From Streptomyces rubradiris (GTDB lineage: Bacteria > Actinomycetota > Actinomycetes > Streptomycetales > Streptomycetaceae): a DNA stretch of 64,000 bases. Made by a program: the position numbers and the translations under genes. Of this stretch, positions 1-8,509 are shown piece after piece. The first letter of the stretch is position 1. Each line of letters begins with the position of its first letter. The notes beneath the pieces were generated by a model. It worked only from the letters and a program-made list of their open reading frames with translations. It made no database searches and was not told the DNA's origin. The stretch covers positions 4,514,001 through 4,578,000 of the forward strand of contig NZ_BNEA01000015.1 in the NCBI RefSeq assembly GCF_016860525.1, written 5' to 3'.

Positions 1-1
1 C

Positions 2-262
2 GCCCGGCCGCAGCGGGCGGAGCTGGACTTCACCGAGTCCACCGACCGGATGCTGTTCGAGCGCCGTTTCGGCTGGGTCGACATCACCTCCGACTGGACC
101 CCGGCCGAGGAGCCCCCGCTCTCCTTCTCCCATGCCGAACTGCGCCGGGAGGCCCGGGACTTCCTGCACGACCTGCTGGCGGACCTCTCCGACATGCACG
201 AGGACCTGGCGGAGAACCCGGTGATCTGGACCCTCCAGGCCCGCTTCCCGCGGGTGTCGTAG
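2..262 (+). CDS. C-terminal part of an unrecognised protein (cut by window start)
   Basis: The frame is open from the first bases of the window to a TAG at 260-262, giving the last 86 residues of a longer protein. The visible part is hydrophilic and rich in Glu, Asp and Arg, with a helical stretch near the end (HAELRREARDFLHDLLADL). There is no membrane segment and no motif I recognise, so I do not assign a function. It converges on the next gene and the two are separated by a strong hairpin. Confidence 0.6.
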   Translation, partial: ARPQRAELDFTESTDRMLFERRFGWVDITSDWTPAEEPPLSFSHAELRREARDFLHDLLADLSDMHEDLAENPVIWTLQARFPRVS

Positions 263-279
263 GGCGCCGGACAGGAGAA

Positions 280-313
280 CGCCCCCTCCGGCGCACGGCA
301 TCCGGAGGGGGCG
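280..313. terminator. Bidirectional hairpin terminator
   Basis: Perfect 12-bp arms (CGCCCCCTCCGG at 280-291 and its complement at 302-313) enclose a 10-base loop. It lies between two convergent genes and can serve both. There is no U-tract, as is common in Streptomyces. Confidence 0.75.
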
Positions 314-328
314 CCTTGGAACGCGCCG

Positions 329-3292
329 CTACTTGTCTCCGTACTCCTTGCCGGAGTCACCGCCCCCGTCCGGGGCCGCGCAGCCCGTGCCGGAGTCGCC
401 GTAGCCGTCGGAGTGCCCGTAGCCGTCGTGGTCGCCGTGGCCGTGGTCGCCGGGCTCGCAGCGACTGTTGCTCAGCCGGACGGTGATGCCGTCCTCGGCG
501 TTGTCCTCGGTCAGCTCGTGCGGACCGCTGACCGGGTCCTCGGGCAGTTCGTAGCCCTCGGGCACAGCGACCTCGCGCACGTAGTACTCGCCGAGCGGGA
601 GGTCGTCGAAGGTGCAGTCGCCCCGGGCGTCGGTGGTGCAGCTCTGGCCGATACGGGTGTCGGGGCCGGTGCCGGAGGTCTGCAGGCCGGGCACCGCGTT
701 GGTCTCCTTCCACAGTTCGAAGACCGCGCCCGCGAGGGGCTCGCCGTTCTTGGCGTCGGTCTTCTCGACCCTGAGGGTGCCGTCTGTGTCCGGCTCCTCG
801 GTGCGGGTGTTCTCGGCGGTGACCCGGACGCCGTCCTCGGCGTTGGCCTCGGTGAGTACCAGGGGGCCGAAGACGTTCGGGTTCGGCAGGTCGTAGCCGT
901 TGGGGGCCGCCGTCTCGCGCCAGTAGTAGGTGCCGGGTGTGACGGTGCGGGTGCAGAGGCCGGCTGTGCCGGTGGTGCAGGTGCCGCCGACCTGGGTGTC
1001 GGGGTTGGTGCCGGTGGTCTGGAGGCCGGGGGTGCCGTTGGTCTCCCGCCAGAGCTGGAACACGGCGCCGGCGAGGGGGTCGCCGGTCTGGGCGTCGGTC
1101 TTTTCGACGCTGACTTCGCCGGTGACGGGCTGGGGTTCGTCGGTGCGGGTGTTCTCCGCGGTGACCCGGACGCCGTCCTCGGCGTTGGCCTCGGTCAGGA
1201 CCAGGGGGCCGAAGACGTTCGGGTTCGGCAGGTCGTAGCCCTCGGGGGCCGCCGTCTCACGCCAGTAGTAGGTGCCCGGTGCGACCGTCCGCGCGCACAC
1301 GCCGTCCGTGCCGGTGGTGCAGGTGCCGCCGATCCGGGTGTCGGGGTCGGCGCCGCCGGTCTGGAGGCCGGGCGTGCCGCTGGTCTCCTCCCACAGCTCG
1401 AATTCCGCGCCCTCCAGCGGTTCTCCGGTCTCGGCGTCGGTCTTGTCGACGTGGACCTCGCCGGTGACGGGCTGGGGTTCTTCGGTGGGGGTGTTCTCGG
1501 CGGTGGTCCGGACGCCGTCGTCGGCATTGGCCTCGGTCAGTACGAGGGGGCCGAAGACGTTGGGGTCGGGGAGGTCGTAGCCGTCGGGGGCCGCGGTCTC
1601 GCGCCAGTAGTACGTGCCGGTCTCCACCGTCCGCGCGCAGAGGCCGTCGGTGCCGGTGGTGCACACCCCGCCCACCTGGCTGTCGGGGTCGGCGCCGGCG
1701 GTCTGGAGGCCGGGGGTGCCGTTGGTCTCCTCCCACAGCTCGAACTTGGCGTCCTCCAGCGGTTCCCCGGTCTCGGTGTCGGTCTTGAGGACGCGGACCT
1801 CGCCGGTGACGGGCTGGGGTTCTTCGGTGGGGGTGTTCTCGGCGGTGGTCTGGACGCCGTCGTCGGCGTTGGTCTCGGTGAGGGTCAGGGGGCCGAAGAC
1901 GTTGGGGTCGGGGAGGTCGTAGCCGTCGGGGGCCGCGGTCTCGCGCCAGTAGTACGTGCCGGTCTCCACCGTCCGCGCGCAGAGGCCGTCGGTGCCGGTG
2001 GTGCACACCCCGCCCACCTGGCTGTCGGGGTCGGCGCCGGCGGTCTGGAGGCCGGGTGTCCCGTTGGTCTCCTCCCACAGCTCGAACTTGGCGCCCGTGA
2101 GCGTCTCCCCGGTCTCGGAGTCGGTCTTGACGACGCGGACCTCGCCGGTGACCGGCTGCGGCTCGCCACCGCAGTCCGGCAGGTCGCCGTCGAACGGGTA
2201 CGAGTGGAACTCGACGCCCGTCTGCGGGCTGGTGTGCGTGAGCGAACCGGTGGTGAGGAAGCGGCCGTTCATACCGGGCAGCGACACCGTGGTCATGGAC
2301 GCCTGCTGACCGACCAGGACACTGCCCTGGAACTGGCCCGTGCCGATCAGGTCCACCGAGGTGGCGTCCGGGAAGTTCCACAGCAGGCGTTCGCGGTAGG
2401 CGTTCAGCGGGTCGGTCGCGTCGTCGATACCGCCGCTGTAGGTGTTGATGACCCGGTTGTCGCCGACGATGTTGACCAGGATCGTCGCGTTGTCCGGGAT
2501 GTTCGCGAAGGCGATCCCCTGCTGGCCTCCGCCGGGCCCGGTCAGGTCGAAGTCGACGTTGAACACCTGGATCGCCGAAGTGCCGTCGCCCGTGAACAGC
2601 GTCTGGTAGCCCTGGTTCACCGCCGTACCGGTGGCCGGCCGGGGTGCCCCGTCCACGCGGGCGTAGCACTGGCTCGCGGCGGTCAGCTGGTCGCGCAGCG
2701 GCAGGTACGGCTGTGCGGCGTCCGGGTCGTGGACGAGGGTCCCCTCCACCGTGCCGGTCACCGTGCCGCCGTACCGGACGACCCCGCCCTCGGCGAGCAG
2801 CCGCTGGCCGGGGGCGACGGTGATGTCGTCGCCGGTGGTCAGGAAGTCCGCGCCGTCGGGCGGTGGCACCCGCGAGCCGACCCCGGCGATCCCGATGTCG
2901 TAGACGGCGCTGCCGCCGGTGTCCTTGGCCATGTCGAAGTCGTCCAGGACGACGACCCGGCCCTCCGCCTCCGCGGCCCTGCCCCGGACGAGGAAGTCGT
3001 CGCCGACGAAGATGTTGATGCCGTTGTCCCGGCCGGCGAAGGGGCCGTTGTTGATGCCCGGGAAGGGGTCCGGGCAGTCCCCCGGGACGCAGGGGCCGAG
3101 CCCGCCCGGCAGCGGGGCGGCCTGGGCCTGGCCGGCTCCCACGCCGAGGAGCAGGGCGGGGGCCATTCCCGCCACGAGTGCGCAGGCCAGCCCGGCCCGG
3201 CCCAGTCTGGGCCGGAGAGCCGCCACACGGTTTCCGATGAAATGCATGTCCCACAGGCTTCGCCGCCGGGACCGGCGCGGCGGGGACGACAT
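329..3292 (-). CDS. Secreted choice-of-anchor-A domain protein with five SpaA/Cna-B-like repeats
   Basis: A 987-residue exported protein. The N-terminus has an Arg-rich n-region, a hydrophobic core and an AQAAP cleavage site near residue 57-59; Met16 (3247) is an alternative start, and neither start has a clear ribosome-binding site. Residues about 60-370 look like the choice-of-anchor A module ([20 protein letters not shown] and later). Five 114-residue prealbumin/SpaA-like repeats follow from about residue 381, each running from a GEVxVxKTDxETGE strand to a [11 protein letters not shown] strand. The tail is rich in Gly, His and Asp ([19 protein letters not shown]) and has no LPXTG sortase signal or C-terminal membrane helix, so the anchoring is unclear. 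In the family such repeats form stiff stalks, sometimes with isopeptide bonds. A surface or matrix role is inferred. Confidence 0.8.
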   Translation of the reverse strand: MSSPPRRSRRRSLWDMHFIGNRVAALRPRLGRAGLACALVAGMAPALLLGVGAGQAQAAPLPGGLGPCVPGDCPDPFPGINNGPFAGRDNGINIFVGDDFLVRGRAAEAEGRVVVLDDFDMAKDTGGSAVYDIGIAGVGSRVPPPDGADFLTTGDDITVAPGQRLLAEGGVVRYGGTVTGTVEGTLVHDPDAAQPYLPLRDQLTAASQCYARVDGAPRPATGTAVNQGYQTLFTGDGTSAIQVFNVDFDLTGPGGGQQGIAFANIPDNATILVNIVGDNRVINTYSGGIDDATDPLNAYRERLLWNFPDATSVDLIGTGQFQGSVLVGQQASMTTVSLPGMNGRFLTTGSLTHTSPQTGVEFHSYPFDGDLPDCGGEPQPVTGEVRVVKTDSETGETLTGAKFELWEETNGTPGLQTAGADPDSQVGGVCTTGTDGLCARTVETGTYYWRETAAPDGYDLPDPNVFGPLTLTETNADDGVQTTAENTPTEEPQPVTGEVRVLKTDTETGEPLEDAKFELWEETNGTPGLQTAGADPDSQVGGVCTTGTDGLCARTVETGTYYWRETAAPDGYDLPDPNVFGPLVLTEANADDGVRTTAENTPTEEPQPVTGEVHVDKTDAETGEPLEGAEFELWEETSGTPGLQTGGADPDTRIGGTCTTGTDGVCARTVAPGTYYWRETAAPEGYDLPNPNVFGPLVLTEANAEDGVRVTAENTRTDEPQPVTGEVSVEKTDAQTGDPLAGAVFQLWRETNGTPGLQTTGTNPDTQVGGTCTTGTAGLCTRTVTPGTYYWRETAAPNGYDLPNPNVFGPLVLTEANAEDGVRVTAENTRTEEPDTDGTLRVEKTDAKNGEPLAGAVFELWKETNAVPGLQTSGTGPDTRIGQSCTTDARGDCTFDDLPLGEYYVREVAVPEGYELPEDPVSGPHELTEDNAEDGITVRLSNSRCEPGDHGHGDHDGYGHSDGYGDSGTGCAAPDGGGDSGKEYGDK
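460..2160 (-). repeat. Five tandem 342-bp coding repeats (SpaA-like modules)
   Basis: Matching blocks recur at a spacing of exactly 342 bp, for example the [17 protein letters not shown] segment near 930, 1272, 1614 and 1956. The two N-terminal modules (about 1470-2150) are almost identical in DNA; the most C-terminal one is the most diverged. This suggests recent expansion by unequal recombination. Confidence 0.85.
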
Positions 3293-3373
3293 TCCAGGAA
3301 CGGACGGCTGTCACGCGGACGGCCCGCACACGTTCGGCCCGTCCGACGCGACAGGCGTACCGAGCGGGTGTAT

Positions 3374-3574
3374 TCAGACGCTCTGGTCAGCGGCGTACGC
3401 GATGAAGGAGGACCAGGTGCCGGTGGTGAAGTTCAGTACGGCGCCGTCGGTGTTCTTGGAGTCGCGGACGGGGACTACGTTGTGGGTGGCGGCGAGGTTA
3501 ATGGCGACCTCGATGCACTGGCCACCGTTGCCGCTGTAGGAGGACTTGAACCAGCGGGGGGCCTCGGACGTCAT
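3374..3574 (-). CDS. DUF397 protein (copy 1)
   Basis: A 66-residue DUF397 protein. It shows the family signature of W-F-K-S-S-Y-S near the N-terminus, a central C-I-E-V block, a V-P-V-R-D-S-K segment and a W-x-x-F-I-A-Y end. An in-frame ATG exists at 3589, but the start at 3574 is preceded by AAAGGG at suitable distance, and the same block precedes the second copy. DUF397 genes typically lie beside XRE/DUF5753 regulators in actinomycetes, as here, and are thought to act with them in a toxin-antitoxin-like or developmental regulatory pair. The biochemical role is unknown. Confidence 0.85.
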   Translation of the reverse strand: MTSEAPRWFKSSYSGNGGQCIEVAINLAATHNVVPVRDSKNTDGAVLNFTTGTWSSFIAYAADQSV

Positions 3575-3656
3575 GGGGTGCCCTTTCATGCCGCTTCGGT
3601 GGAGAGCGCGCCTCCTCCCACTACAGCGGAAGGAGGAGGCGGTCGCGAGCGGGGTT

Positions 3657-3857
3657 TCAGACGCTCTGGGCGGCGGCGTACGCGATGAACGAGGACCAGG
3701 TGCCGGTGGTGAAGTTCAGGACGGCGCCGTCGGTGTTCTTGGAGTCGCGGACGGGGACCGTGTTGTGGGTGGCAGCGAGGTTGGTGGCGACCTCGATGCA
3801 GTTGCCGCCGTTGTTGCTGTAGGAGGACTTGAACCAGCGGGGGGACTCGGTCGTCAC
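3657..3857 (-). CDS. DUF397 protein (copy 2)
   Basis: A 66-residue paralog of the neighbouring DUF397 protein, nearly identical from the V-P-V-R-D-S-K segment to the C-terminus. The GTG start at 3857 follows AAAGGG; an upstream ATG at 3872 would overlap the stop of the XRE regulator gene by ATGA, so translation may be coupled either way. The two copies and their leaders are so alike that they must be a recent tandem duplication. Order of transcription is regulator, copy 2, copy 1. Confidence 0.85.
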   Translation of the reverse strand: MTTESPRWFKSSYSNNGGNCIEVATNLAATHNTVPVRDSKNTDGAVLNFTTGTWSSFIAYAAAQSV

Positions 3858-3868
3858 GGGGTGCCCTT

Positions 3869-4753
3869 TCATGCCTCTTTGATCATGGCCACCGATGCTG
3901 CCTGGGGCAGAGCTTCGGCCTGCAACTGATGGTAGGCCGTCAACAGAGGGAGCACTGCCGCCGTTTCGCGCTCCAGGTGTCCCCGCATCTGTGATTCCGC
4001 GTATGCGATCACGGACAGATCCGGCATGGTCAGTAAGTTCATGGGGAGATCGAACGTCCGACGCTCCCCCATCCCGTAGGGAGCGATCTGAAGCACGGTG
4101 TTCGGCAGCTCGGCGAACTGCATCAACCGGTCGAGCTGGGCCCTCATGACCTTCGGTCCGCCGACCTGTCTGCGGATGCAGCTCTCATCCATCACCACCA
4201 GCATCGTGGGGAGGCGGGGATGTTCCAGGGCCGCTTGCCGTTCCGCCAGGAACGAGACTCGTTCCTCCGCCTGTTCGGGCGTGATCGTCCCTCGGCGTAC
4301 GGCACTGTCCGCCAGGACACGCGCGTACTCCGGTGTCTGGAGCAGGCCGGGGATGATCCCGATCTCGTACAGCCGGATTTCCGCCGCCCGGCCCTCGTGC
4401 TTGACGTACTCGGGGAAGCCCTCCAGCAGGTTGCCGTGCCGGATCTTTCGGTACTCGCGCTCGAACGAATCTGCGCTTCCCGTGAGGCCGAATGCTCTGT
4501 CCGCGCTACGCGAAAAGCGAAGGGTCGGAGGCTTCCGACCAGTTTCCACGGCCGAAATATGCACACTGGAATATTCCGTCAGGGCGGCCAGGTCCTCCTG
4601 CGTCCAGCCGCGGGCTTCCCGCAGGCTGCGCAGACGTGCTCCGTACGCCGCTTGCGGAGACGCGTCGGGGTTCAACTCCTTGCGGTTCAACAGCCATTCA
4701 CCAACCTTCCGTTCCTTGCCAACACGTTGAACGGTTCCCAGGCGTGGTCCCAT
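3869..4753 (-). CDS. XRE-family regulator with DUF5753 (Scr1-type) domain
   Basis: About 294 residues. An N-terminal helix-turn-helix of the XRE type (YGARLRSLREARGWTQEDLA, then SSVHISAVETGRKPP) is followed by a DUF5753 ligand- or partner-binding domain (GIIPGLLQTPEYARVLA, DESCIRRQVGG, LPMNLLTMPDLSVIAYAES). This architecture is widespread in Streptomyces and nearly always paired with DUF397, as here. The start is uncertain: ATG at 4753 leaves only 44 bp to the divergent gene, and a TTG at 4690 just before NRKELNPDAS is a shorter alternative; 4897 is also open. It probably regulates its own operon and perhaps the divergent one. Confidence 0.85.
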   Translation of the reverse strand: MGPRLGTVQRVGKERKVGEWLLNRKELNPDASPQAAYGARLRSLREARGWTQEDLAALTEYSSVHISAVETGRKPPTLRFSRSADRAFGLTGSADSFEREYRKIRHGNLLEGFPEYVKHEGRAAEIRLYEIGIIPGLLQTPEYARVLADSAVRRGTITPEQAEERVSFLAERQAALEHPRLPTMLVVMDESCIRRQVGGPKVMRAQLDRLMQFAELPNTVLQIAPYGMGERRTFDLPMNLLTMPDLSVIAYAESQMRGHLERETAAVLPLLTAYHQLQAEALPQAASVAMIKEA

Positions 4754-4797
4754 GCTGAACCCGTCCGGTAGTCGCAGTGCTACGGAGAGGAACATTC

Positions 4798-5133
4798 GTG
4801 CCCGAAAGACTGAACGAACCGGCTCTGGTTGACGGCGAGAAGGGCCCGGAGCGGCCCCGTGACGAAGGCATCCCCAAGCTCGGAATCCGGCAGACACTGG
4901 AGGTCGGGGAGATCACCTTCGCCCTGGACGCGGTGCTGGCGCAGGCCGGCATCAGGCTTCCGCAGTTCCACACCCGGCTGTCACCCGCCGAGAACCGCCG
5001 CTGGGTGGTCCGGCTCGGCGACTGCAACGTGATGCAGGCCCGCAACCTTCTCGACCTCCTCAAGGACGGGCTGACCCTCCGCGAGCGGCACCCGGAGGAG
5101 GCGATCAATGGAACACCCGCCAAGGACAGTTAG
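4798..5133 (+). CDS. Small unknown protein, first gene of a three-gene operon
   Basis: 111 residues. The GTG start at 4798 is chosen because GGAGAGG lies 7 bases upstream; a GTG at 4777 is in frame but has no such site. The protein is soluble and hydrophilic with a helical C-terminal half (MQARNLLDLLKDGLTLRERH). I recognise no family. It is divergent from the XRE regulator and its end overlaps the next gene by 26 bp, so the two are translationally coupled. Confidence 0.65.
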   Translation: MPERLNEPALVDGEKGPERPRDEGIPKLGIRQTLEVGEITFALDAVLAQAGIRLPQFHTRLSPAENRRWVVRLGDCNVMQARNLLDLLKDGLTLRERHPEEAINGTPAKDS

Positions 5134-5302
5134 GGCACGCGCCCACCTGGAGAAGGCCATCATGGCGGCCGGCGCCATCGTGGACGTGCTGATCGACCCC
5201 GCGGGCGGCTTCCTTGCCGTCCAGTGCATCGGGGTCGAGGCGGCCGAGGAACTGGCGCTCACCATCGAGGCCGGTGTGCAGGCGAGGGTGGTCCGGGGAT
5301 GA
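5108..5302 (+). CDS. Small unknown protein, second gene of the operon
   Basis: 64 residues, ATG start preceded by a strong GGAGGAGG site inside the end of the upstream gene. The sequence alternates hydrophobic strands (AGAIVDVLIDPAGGFLAVQCI) with a helix (VEAAEELALTIEAGVQ), resembling a small alpha/beta domain. No family is recognised. It ends in an ATGA overlap with the next gene. Confidence 0.65.
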   Translation: MEHPPRTVRARAHLEKAIMAAGAIVDVLIDPAGGFLAVQCIGVEAAEELALTIEAGVQARVVRG

Positions 5303-5685
5303 CCTTCCGCTGCACCAGCACCTGCGCAATCAAGGATCACACCTTCCGGTGGGCTCAACGACTGCCCTGCGCCGACCACGGTGAAATCGACTGGGCGTTC
5401 CTGGACGACCTCCGGTGTGTGCTGGGTGAAGAAGAGCACGAGTTCCACGCCACGTGGCTGCGAAGCTCGGAGCTCGAAAGGGATGTGTACCTGTGCTGGT
5501 CCGACGCCCCGGACATGCAGTGGGTCGTCGATGCCGAGGTCTGCCTGAAGACCAGGACGCCCCTGGGATCGTCCTGCACGATCTACAAAGGCCATCCCGG
5601 GAAGTGCGAGTGGGACCACGTGGACCCCGAAGCGCCGGCGCGATCGGCAGGCGGGTTCCCCGACGGCGGTCTCGTCCGCCCATGA
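5299..5685 (+). CDS. Small Cys-rich unknown protein, third gene of the operon
   Basis: 128 residues, ATG start overlapping the preceding stop (ATGA). It carries cysteines in an early C-x3-C pair, a later LPCADH, and more near the end (VCLKT, SSCTIYKGHPGKCEWDH), suggesting metal binding or disulfides. It has many Trp, Asp and Glu residues and no signal peptide. No family is recognised. A strong bidirectional hairpin terminator follows at once. Confidence 0.65.
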   Translation: MTFRCTSTCAIKDHTFRWAQRLPCADHGEIDWAFLDDLRCVLGEEEHEFHATWLRSSELERDVYLCWSDAPDMQWVVDAEVCLKTRTPLGSSCTIYKGHPGKCEWDHVDPEAPARSAGGFPDGGLVRP

Positions 5686-5720
5686 AGAAGACCCCCCAAA
5701 GGCGACTCGGGGGGTCTTCT
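5686..5720. terminator. Bidirectional hairpin terminator
   Basis: Perfect 12-bp arms (AGAAGACCCCCC at 5686-5697, complement at 5709-5720) with an 11-base loop, between the convergent ends of the three-gene operon and terD. The arms end in TCTTCT on one strand. Confidence 0.85.
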
Positions 5721-5735
5721 GATGTGTGCCTACCG

Positions 5736-6311
5736 TCAGACGTTGACGCCGAAGTCCTGGGCGATGCCGACCAGGCCCGAGGCGTAGCCCTGGCCGACCG
5801 CGCGGAACTTCCACTCCGCGCCGTTGCGGTACAGCTCGCCGAAGATCATGGCCGTCTCGGTGGCCGCGTCCTCGGAGAGGTCGTAGCGCGCGATCTCGGC
5901 GCCGCCGGCCTGGTTCACGATGCGGATGTAGGCGTTGCGGACCTGGCCGAAGTTCTGGCTGCGGTTCTCGGCGTCGTAGATGGACACCGGGAAGACGATC
6001 TTGTCGACGTCGGCCGGGAGGGCGGCCAGGTTGACGTTGATCGCCTCGTCGTCGCCGGCGCCCTCGCCCGTGCGGTTGTCACCCGTGTGGACGATCGAGT
6101 TGTCCGGGGTCTGCTTGTTGTTGAAGAACACGAAGTGGGCGTCCGAGTAGACCTTGCCCTGCGTGTTCACCGCGATGGCGGAGGCGTCCAGGTCGAAGTC
6201 CGTGCCGGTGGTGGTGCGGACGTCCCAGCCGAGGCCCACGGTGACGGCGGTCAGGCCCGGAGCCTCCTTGGTGAGCGAGACGTTGCCACCCTTGGACAGG
6301 CTTACAGCCAT
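5736..6311 (-). CDS. terD: TerD-family tellurium-resistance/stress protein
   Basis: 191 residues, the usual length for TerD. The start at 6311 ([16 protein letters not shown]) follows GGAAGGGA; an upstream in-frame codon at 6353 gives a spurious extension. Family marks include [11 protein letters not shown], the DFDLDASA calcium-binding block, [23 protein letters not shown] with D-D-E, and the [11 protein letters not shown] segment. TerD proteins bind calcium and belong to a tellurite, phage and general stress resistance system; Streptomyces has several paralogs. It stands alone here, with no other ter genes in view. Confidence 0.95.
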   Translation of the reverse strand: MAVSLSKGGNVSLTKEAPGLTAVTVGLGWDVRTTTGTDFDLDASAIAVNTQGKVYSDAHFVFFNNKQTPDNSIVHTGDNRTGEGAGDDEAINVNLAALPADVDKIVFPVSIYDAENRSQNFGQVRNAYIRIVNQAGGAEIARYDLSEDAATETAMIFGELYRNGAEWKFRAVGQGYASGLVGIAQDFGVNV

Positions 6312-6528
6312 GTTGGGAGTCCCTTCCTTGGATACCCGTGCGTATCTGCGCACATCTGTGCCGACGGAGCTGTGCGGACGAAGCTACCGTCACCCGGGAC
6401 AACGACGCGGACGGCCCCGTGGGTTCCGGAAGGCTTTACCTTTTTTACGGAGTCCGGAGCAGGGCGTTCCCGGCGGGGCGGACCGGGGCCGGAAATCCAG
6501 GTGACGCGCGCCGGGGCGGGCCGGGAAC

Positions 6529-6963
6529 ATGGAGGGTATGTCCGGGCCCTATCTCATCCGTGGCTCGGTCTCGCTGCCCGAGGCCGAGCTGATGTGGCGT
6601 TTCTCCAGGTCGTCCGGGCCCGGCGGACAGCACGTCAACACCAGTGACTCCCAGGTGGAACTGCGCTTCGACCTCGCACGCACCGAGGCGCTGCCGCCCG
6701 TGTGGAAGGAGCGGGCGCTGCACCGGCTGGCCGGCCGCCTCGTGGACGGGGTGGTGACCGTACGGGCCTCCGAGCACCGCTCGCAGTGGCGCAACCGGGA
6801 GGCCGCCGCCGTACGCCTCGCCGCGCTCCTCGCCGAGGCCACCGCGCCCCCGCCCAAGCCCCGCAAGCCCACCCGCGTCCCGCGCGGCATCAACGAACGC
6901 CGGCTGCGCGAGAAGAAGCAACGCGCGGAGACGAAGCGGGGCCGATCGGGGCGCGACTGGTAG
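6529..6963 (+). CDS. arfB: ArfB/YaeJ-type peptidyl-tRNA hydrolase
   Basis: 144 residues from ATG 6529; a second ATG at 6538 (MSGPYLIRG) is possible. The catalytic GGQ motif sits in SSGPGGQHVNTSDSQVEL, and the C-terminal tail is strongly basic (RGINERRLREKKQRAETKR), the hallmark of ArfB. In the family this tail enters the empty mRNA channel of stalled ribosomes while GGQ releases the peptide. The short length and missing domains rule out a canonical release factor. Confidence 0.92.
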   Translation: MEGMSGPYLIRGSVSLPEAELMWRFSRSSGPGGQHVNTSDSQVELRFDLARTEALPPVWKERALHRLAGRLVDGVVTVRASEHRSQWRNREAAAVRLAALLAEATAPPPKPRKPTRVPRGINERRLREKKQRAETKRGRSGRDW

Positions 6964-7022
6964 CGGGGTCGGTCGGGTCGTGACCGGGGGCTGCGGGGTC
7001 GGTCGGGTCGTGACCGGGGGCA
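6963..7022. repeat. 30-bp tandem duplication after arfB
   Basis: Two consecutive copies of a 30-bp unit beginning GCGGGGTCGGTCGGG, differing only at the last base. It lies between the stop codon of arfB and the converging GNAT gene. Confidence 0.85.
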
Positions 7023-7057
7023 GCAGCGGGTTCGCCCGCCGTCGCTTCCGCCGCAGC

Positions 7058-7516
7058 TCACAGTTCCAGTACGCCCACCACCTGATCCCCGGCGGTCTCG
7101 CCGGTCGGGTGGAAGCCCAGGCGGGCGTAGAAGGCCCCAGGGCCGTCGGGGCCGGGGTGCCAGCTGACATACAGACGGGTGCCGCCGCGGCGGCGGATCT
7201 CGGTGGCCACCGCGTCCACGGCGAACCGGCCGTAGCCCCGGCCCTGTTCGCCGGCCGCGATGTTCAGCCGCCACAGCCCGGATCGGTACAGGCTGCCGTC
7301 ACCGTGCCAGTCGATGCCGAAGAAGGCCATCACGAAGCCGACCGCCCGGCCCTCGTCGGTGATCAGCCGGGGCCAGGCGACGCCGTCCGGGTGGACGTAC
7401 GCCTCGGCGAGCGAGCGCACCACCGGTGCGACGGCGTGCTCCTGGTCGGGGCGGACGCGCAGGGCGACGGCGGTCTCGAAGTTCCGTGGGGTCACCACTT
7501 CCAGGCGAGGTGTCAC
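7058..7516 (-). CDS. GNAT-family N-acetyltransferase
   Basis: 152 residues from a GTG at 7516. GNAT features: a DEGRAVGFVMAFFG strand pair, a LNIAAGEQGRGYGRFAVDAV segment that holds the acetyl-CoA-binding Q-x-x-G-x-G loop, and a FYARLGFHPTGE end. The start lacks a strong ribosome-binding site but is the only start codon near the homologous region. The acceptor substrate cannot be told. The frame stays open further upstream through the flavin reductase gene, which is a shadow. Confidence 0.82.
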   Translation of the reverse strand: MTPRLEVVTPRNFETAVALRVRPDQEHAVAPVVRSLAEAYVHPDGVAWPRLITDEGRAVGFVMAFFGIDWHGDGSLYRSGLWRLNIAAGEQGRGYGRFAVDAVATEIRRRGGTRLYVSWHPGPDGPGAFYARLGFHPTGETAGDQVVGVLEL

Positions 7517-7566
7517 CGGCGCACCGTAGGCACACCGGCCCCGCCGCGGCCACGGAATTTCGCGGC

Positions 7567-8139
7567 TCAGCCCAGCTGGCGGTAGCGGCCGCGGAAGTAC
7601 AGCAGCGGGCCGCCCTCGGCGCTGGGCACGCGCGCGGTGAGGACGCGGCCGATGACCAGGGTGTGGTCCCCGGCGGCCACCCGCTGTTCGGTACGGCACT
7701 CCAGGGTGGCCAGCGCGCCCCCGACCAGCGGGGCGCCGGTGACCTCGCCGCGGCTGTAGGGGATGTCCTCGAAGAGGAGCCGGTCGCTGATGCGGCCCTT
7801 CATGGCGAAGCGGCCGGCGATGTGCCGCTGGCTCTCGGCGAGGACCGACACCGCCCACAGCGGCTGTTCGGCGAGCAGGTCGTCCATGCGGGCGCCCTCG
7901 CGCAGGCTGACCAGGACCAGCGGCGGGTCGAGGGAGACCGACAGGAACGCGGTGGCGGTCATGCCGACGTCCTCCACCCCCGGTGCCTGGGGGTCGTCCG
8001 GGTCCAGCGGCGGTTCCTGCGCGGTGACCAGGACCACGCCCGCGGCCAGCCGGGACATCGCGGCCCGGAACTCGTCGTTGCTCACCCCCTCAGCATGCCC
8101 GGAAGGCAGGGGGGCGGTGGGGGAGGGAGTCTTCAGCAC
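7567..8139 (-). CDS. Flavin reductase-like FMN-binding protein
   Basis: Up to 190 residues. It matches the flavin-reductase-like domain: FRAAMSRLAAGVVLVTA, GMTATAFLSVSLDPPLVLVSL, and a closing GGPLLYFRGRYRQL. These proteins supply reduced FMN to partner monooxygenases or bind FMN as a cofactor. The start is uncertain: GTG 8139 gives 18 extra residues, while GTG 8085 begins just before the domain. No monooxygenase is adjacent, so the partner is unknown. Confidence 0.85.
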   Translation of the reverse strand: MLKTPSPTAPLPSGHAEGVSNDEFRAAMSRLAAGVVLVTAQEPPLDPDDPQAPGVEDVGMTATAFLSVSLDPPLVLVSLREGARMDDLLAEQPLWAVSVLAESQRHIAGRFAMKGRISDRLLFEDIPYSRGEVTGAPLVGGALATLECRTEQRVAAGDHTLVIGRVLTARVPSAEGGPLLYFRGRYRQLG

Positions 8140-8509
8140 GCCGGAAACGCTAGTCTTCGCCCGGTGCGGCGGGCATCGGGCCCTGGCCCGAACCGGGACC
8201 TAGGTCGCGAGGACCAGCCGGCACGTCCGGCACGTGCATGATGTGAACGGACGCGCACGGTGTGTCTTCGTGCGTCACACAGGGCAAACGGAGAAACAGC
8301 ACTCAATTGTTCACGTTTCCTTGTGACTTGAGTCACAAGAGGCGCGAATTGTTGACCCTGTGTACCGAGTGGGCAGCGCGCTGTGATTCAGTGGCGGGGA
8401 GCCGCAAGGACAACCGCGTACAGCATGACCAAGAGCCACCGCTGACAACGCGGGAGAAGCGCCGAAGGCAACCCTTGATTCGCTGCGATGTCTCGGGGGG
8501 AGGGCGAGC
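8140..8509 (+). promoter_or_regulatory. Long leader/promoter region of cdgB
   Basis: 370 bases without a gene. It is less GC-rich than its surroundings around 8281-8350, holds the BldD-type palindrome at 8320-8339 and ends in a GGGGGGAGGG ribosome-binding site 5 bases before the cdgB ATG. A CACAGGGCAAAC string at 8276-8287 recalls the c-di-GMP-I riboswitch, but the rest of that aptamer is absent. Confidence 0.5.
8320..8339. promoter_or_regulatory. BldD-type palindromic operator upstream of cdgB
   Basis: CTTGTGACTTGAGTCACAAG is a perfect palindrome of two 9-base arms around a 2-base centre. It contains the GTGAC...GTCAC pattern of BldD operators. In S. coelicolor cdgB is, from memory, a BldD target, and BldD is a c-di-GMP-binding repressor, so this would close a feedback loop. 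Binding here is inferred. Confidence 0.75.

Noticed and set aside
413..3688. A 1091-residue plus-strand open frame across the SpaA-repeat gene.
   Set aside because: It is the antisense of a protein with signal peptide and recognised domains, and has no ribosome-binding site; high GC keeps it open.
8270..8480. Possible c-di-GMP-I (GEMM) or glycine riboswitch upstream of cdgB (CACAGGGCAAAC; GGGAGAAGCGCCGAAGG).
   Set aside because: Only one conserved block of each motif is present; the partner strands (GGGACGCAAAGCC for GEMM, AAACTCTCAGG for glycine) are missing.
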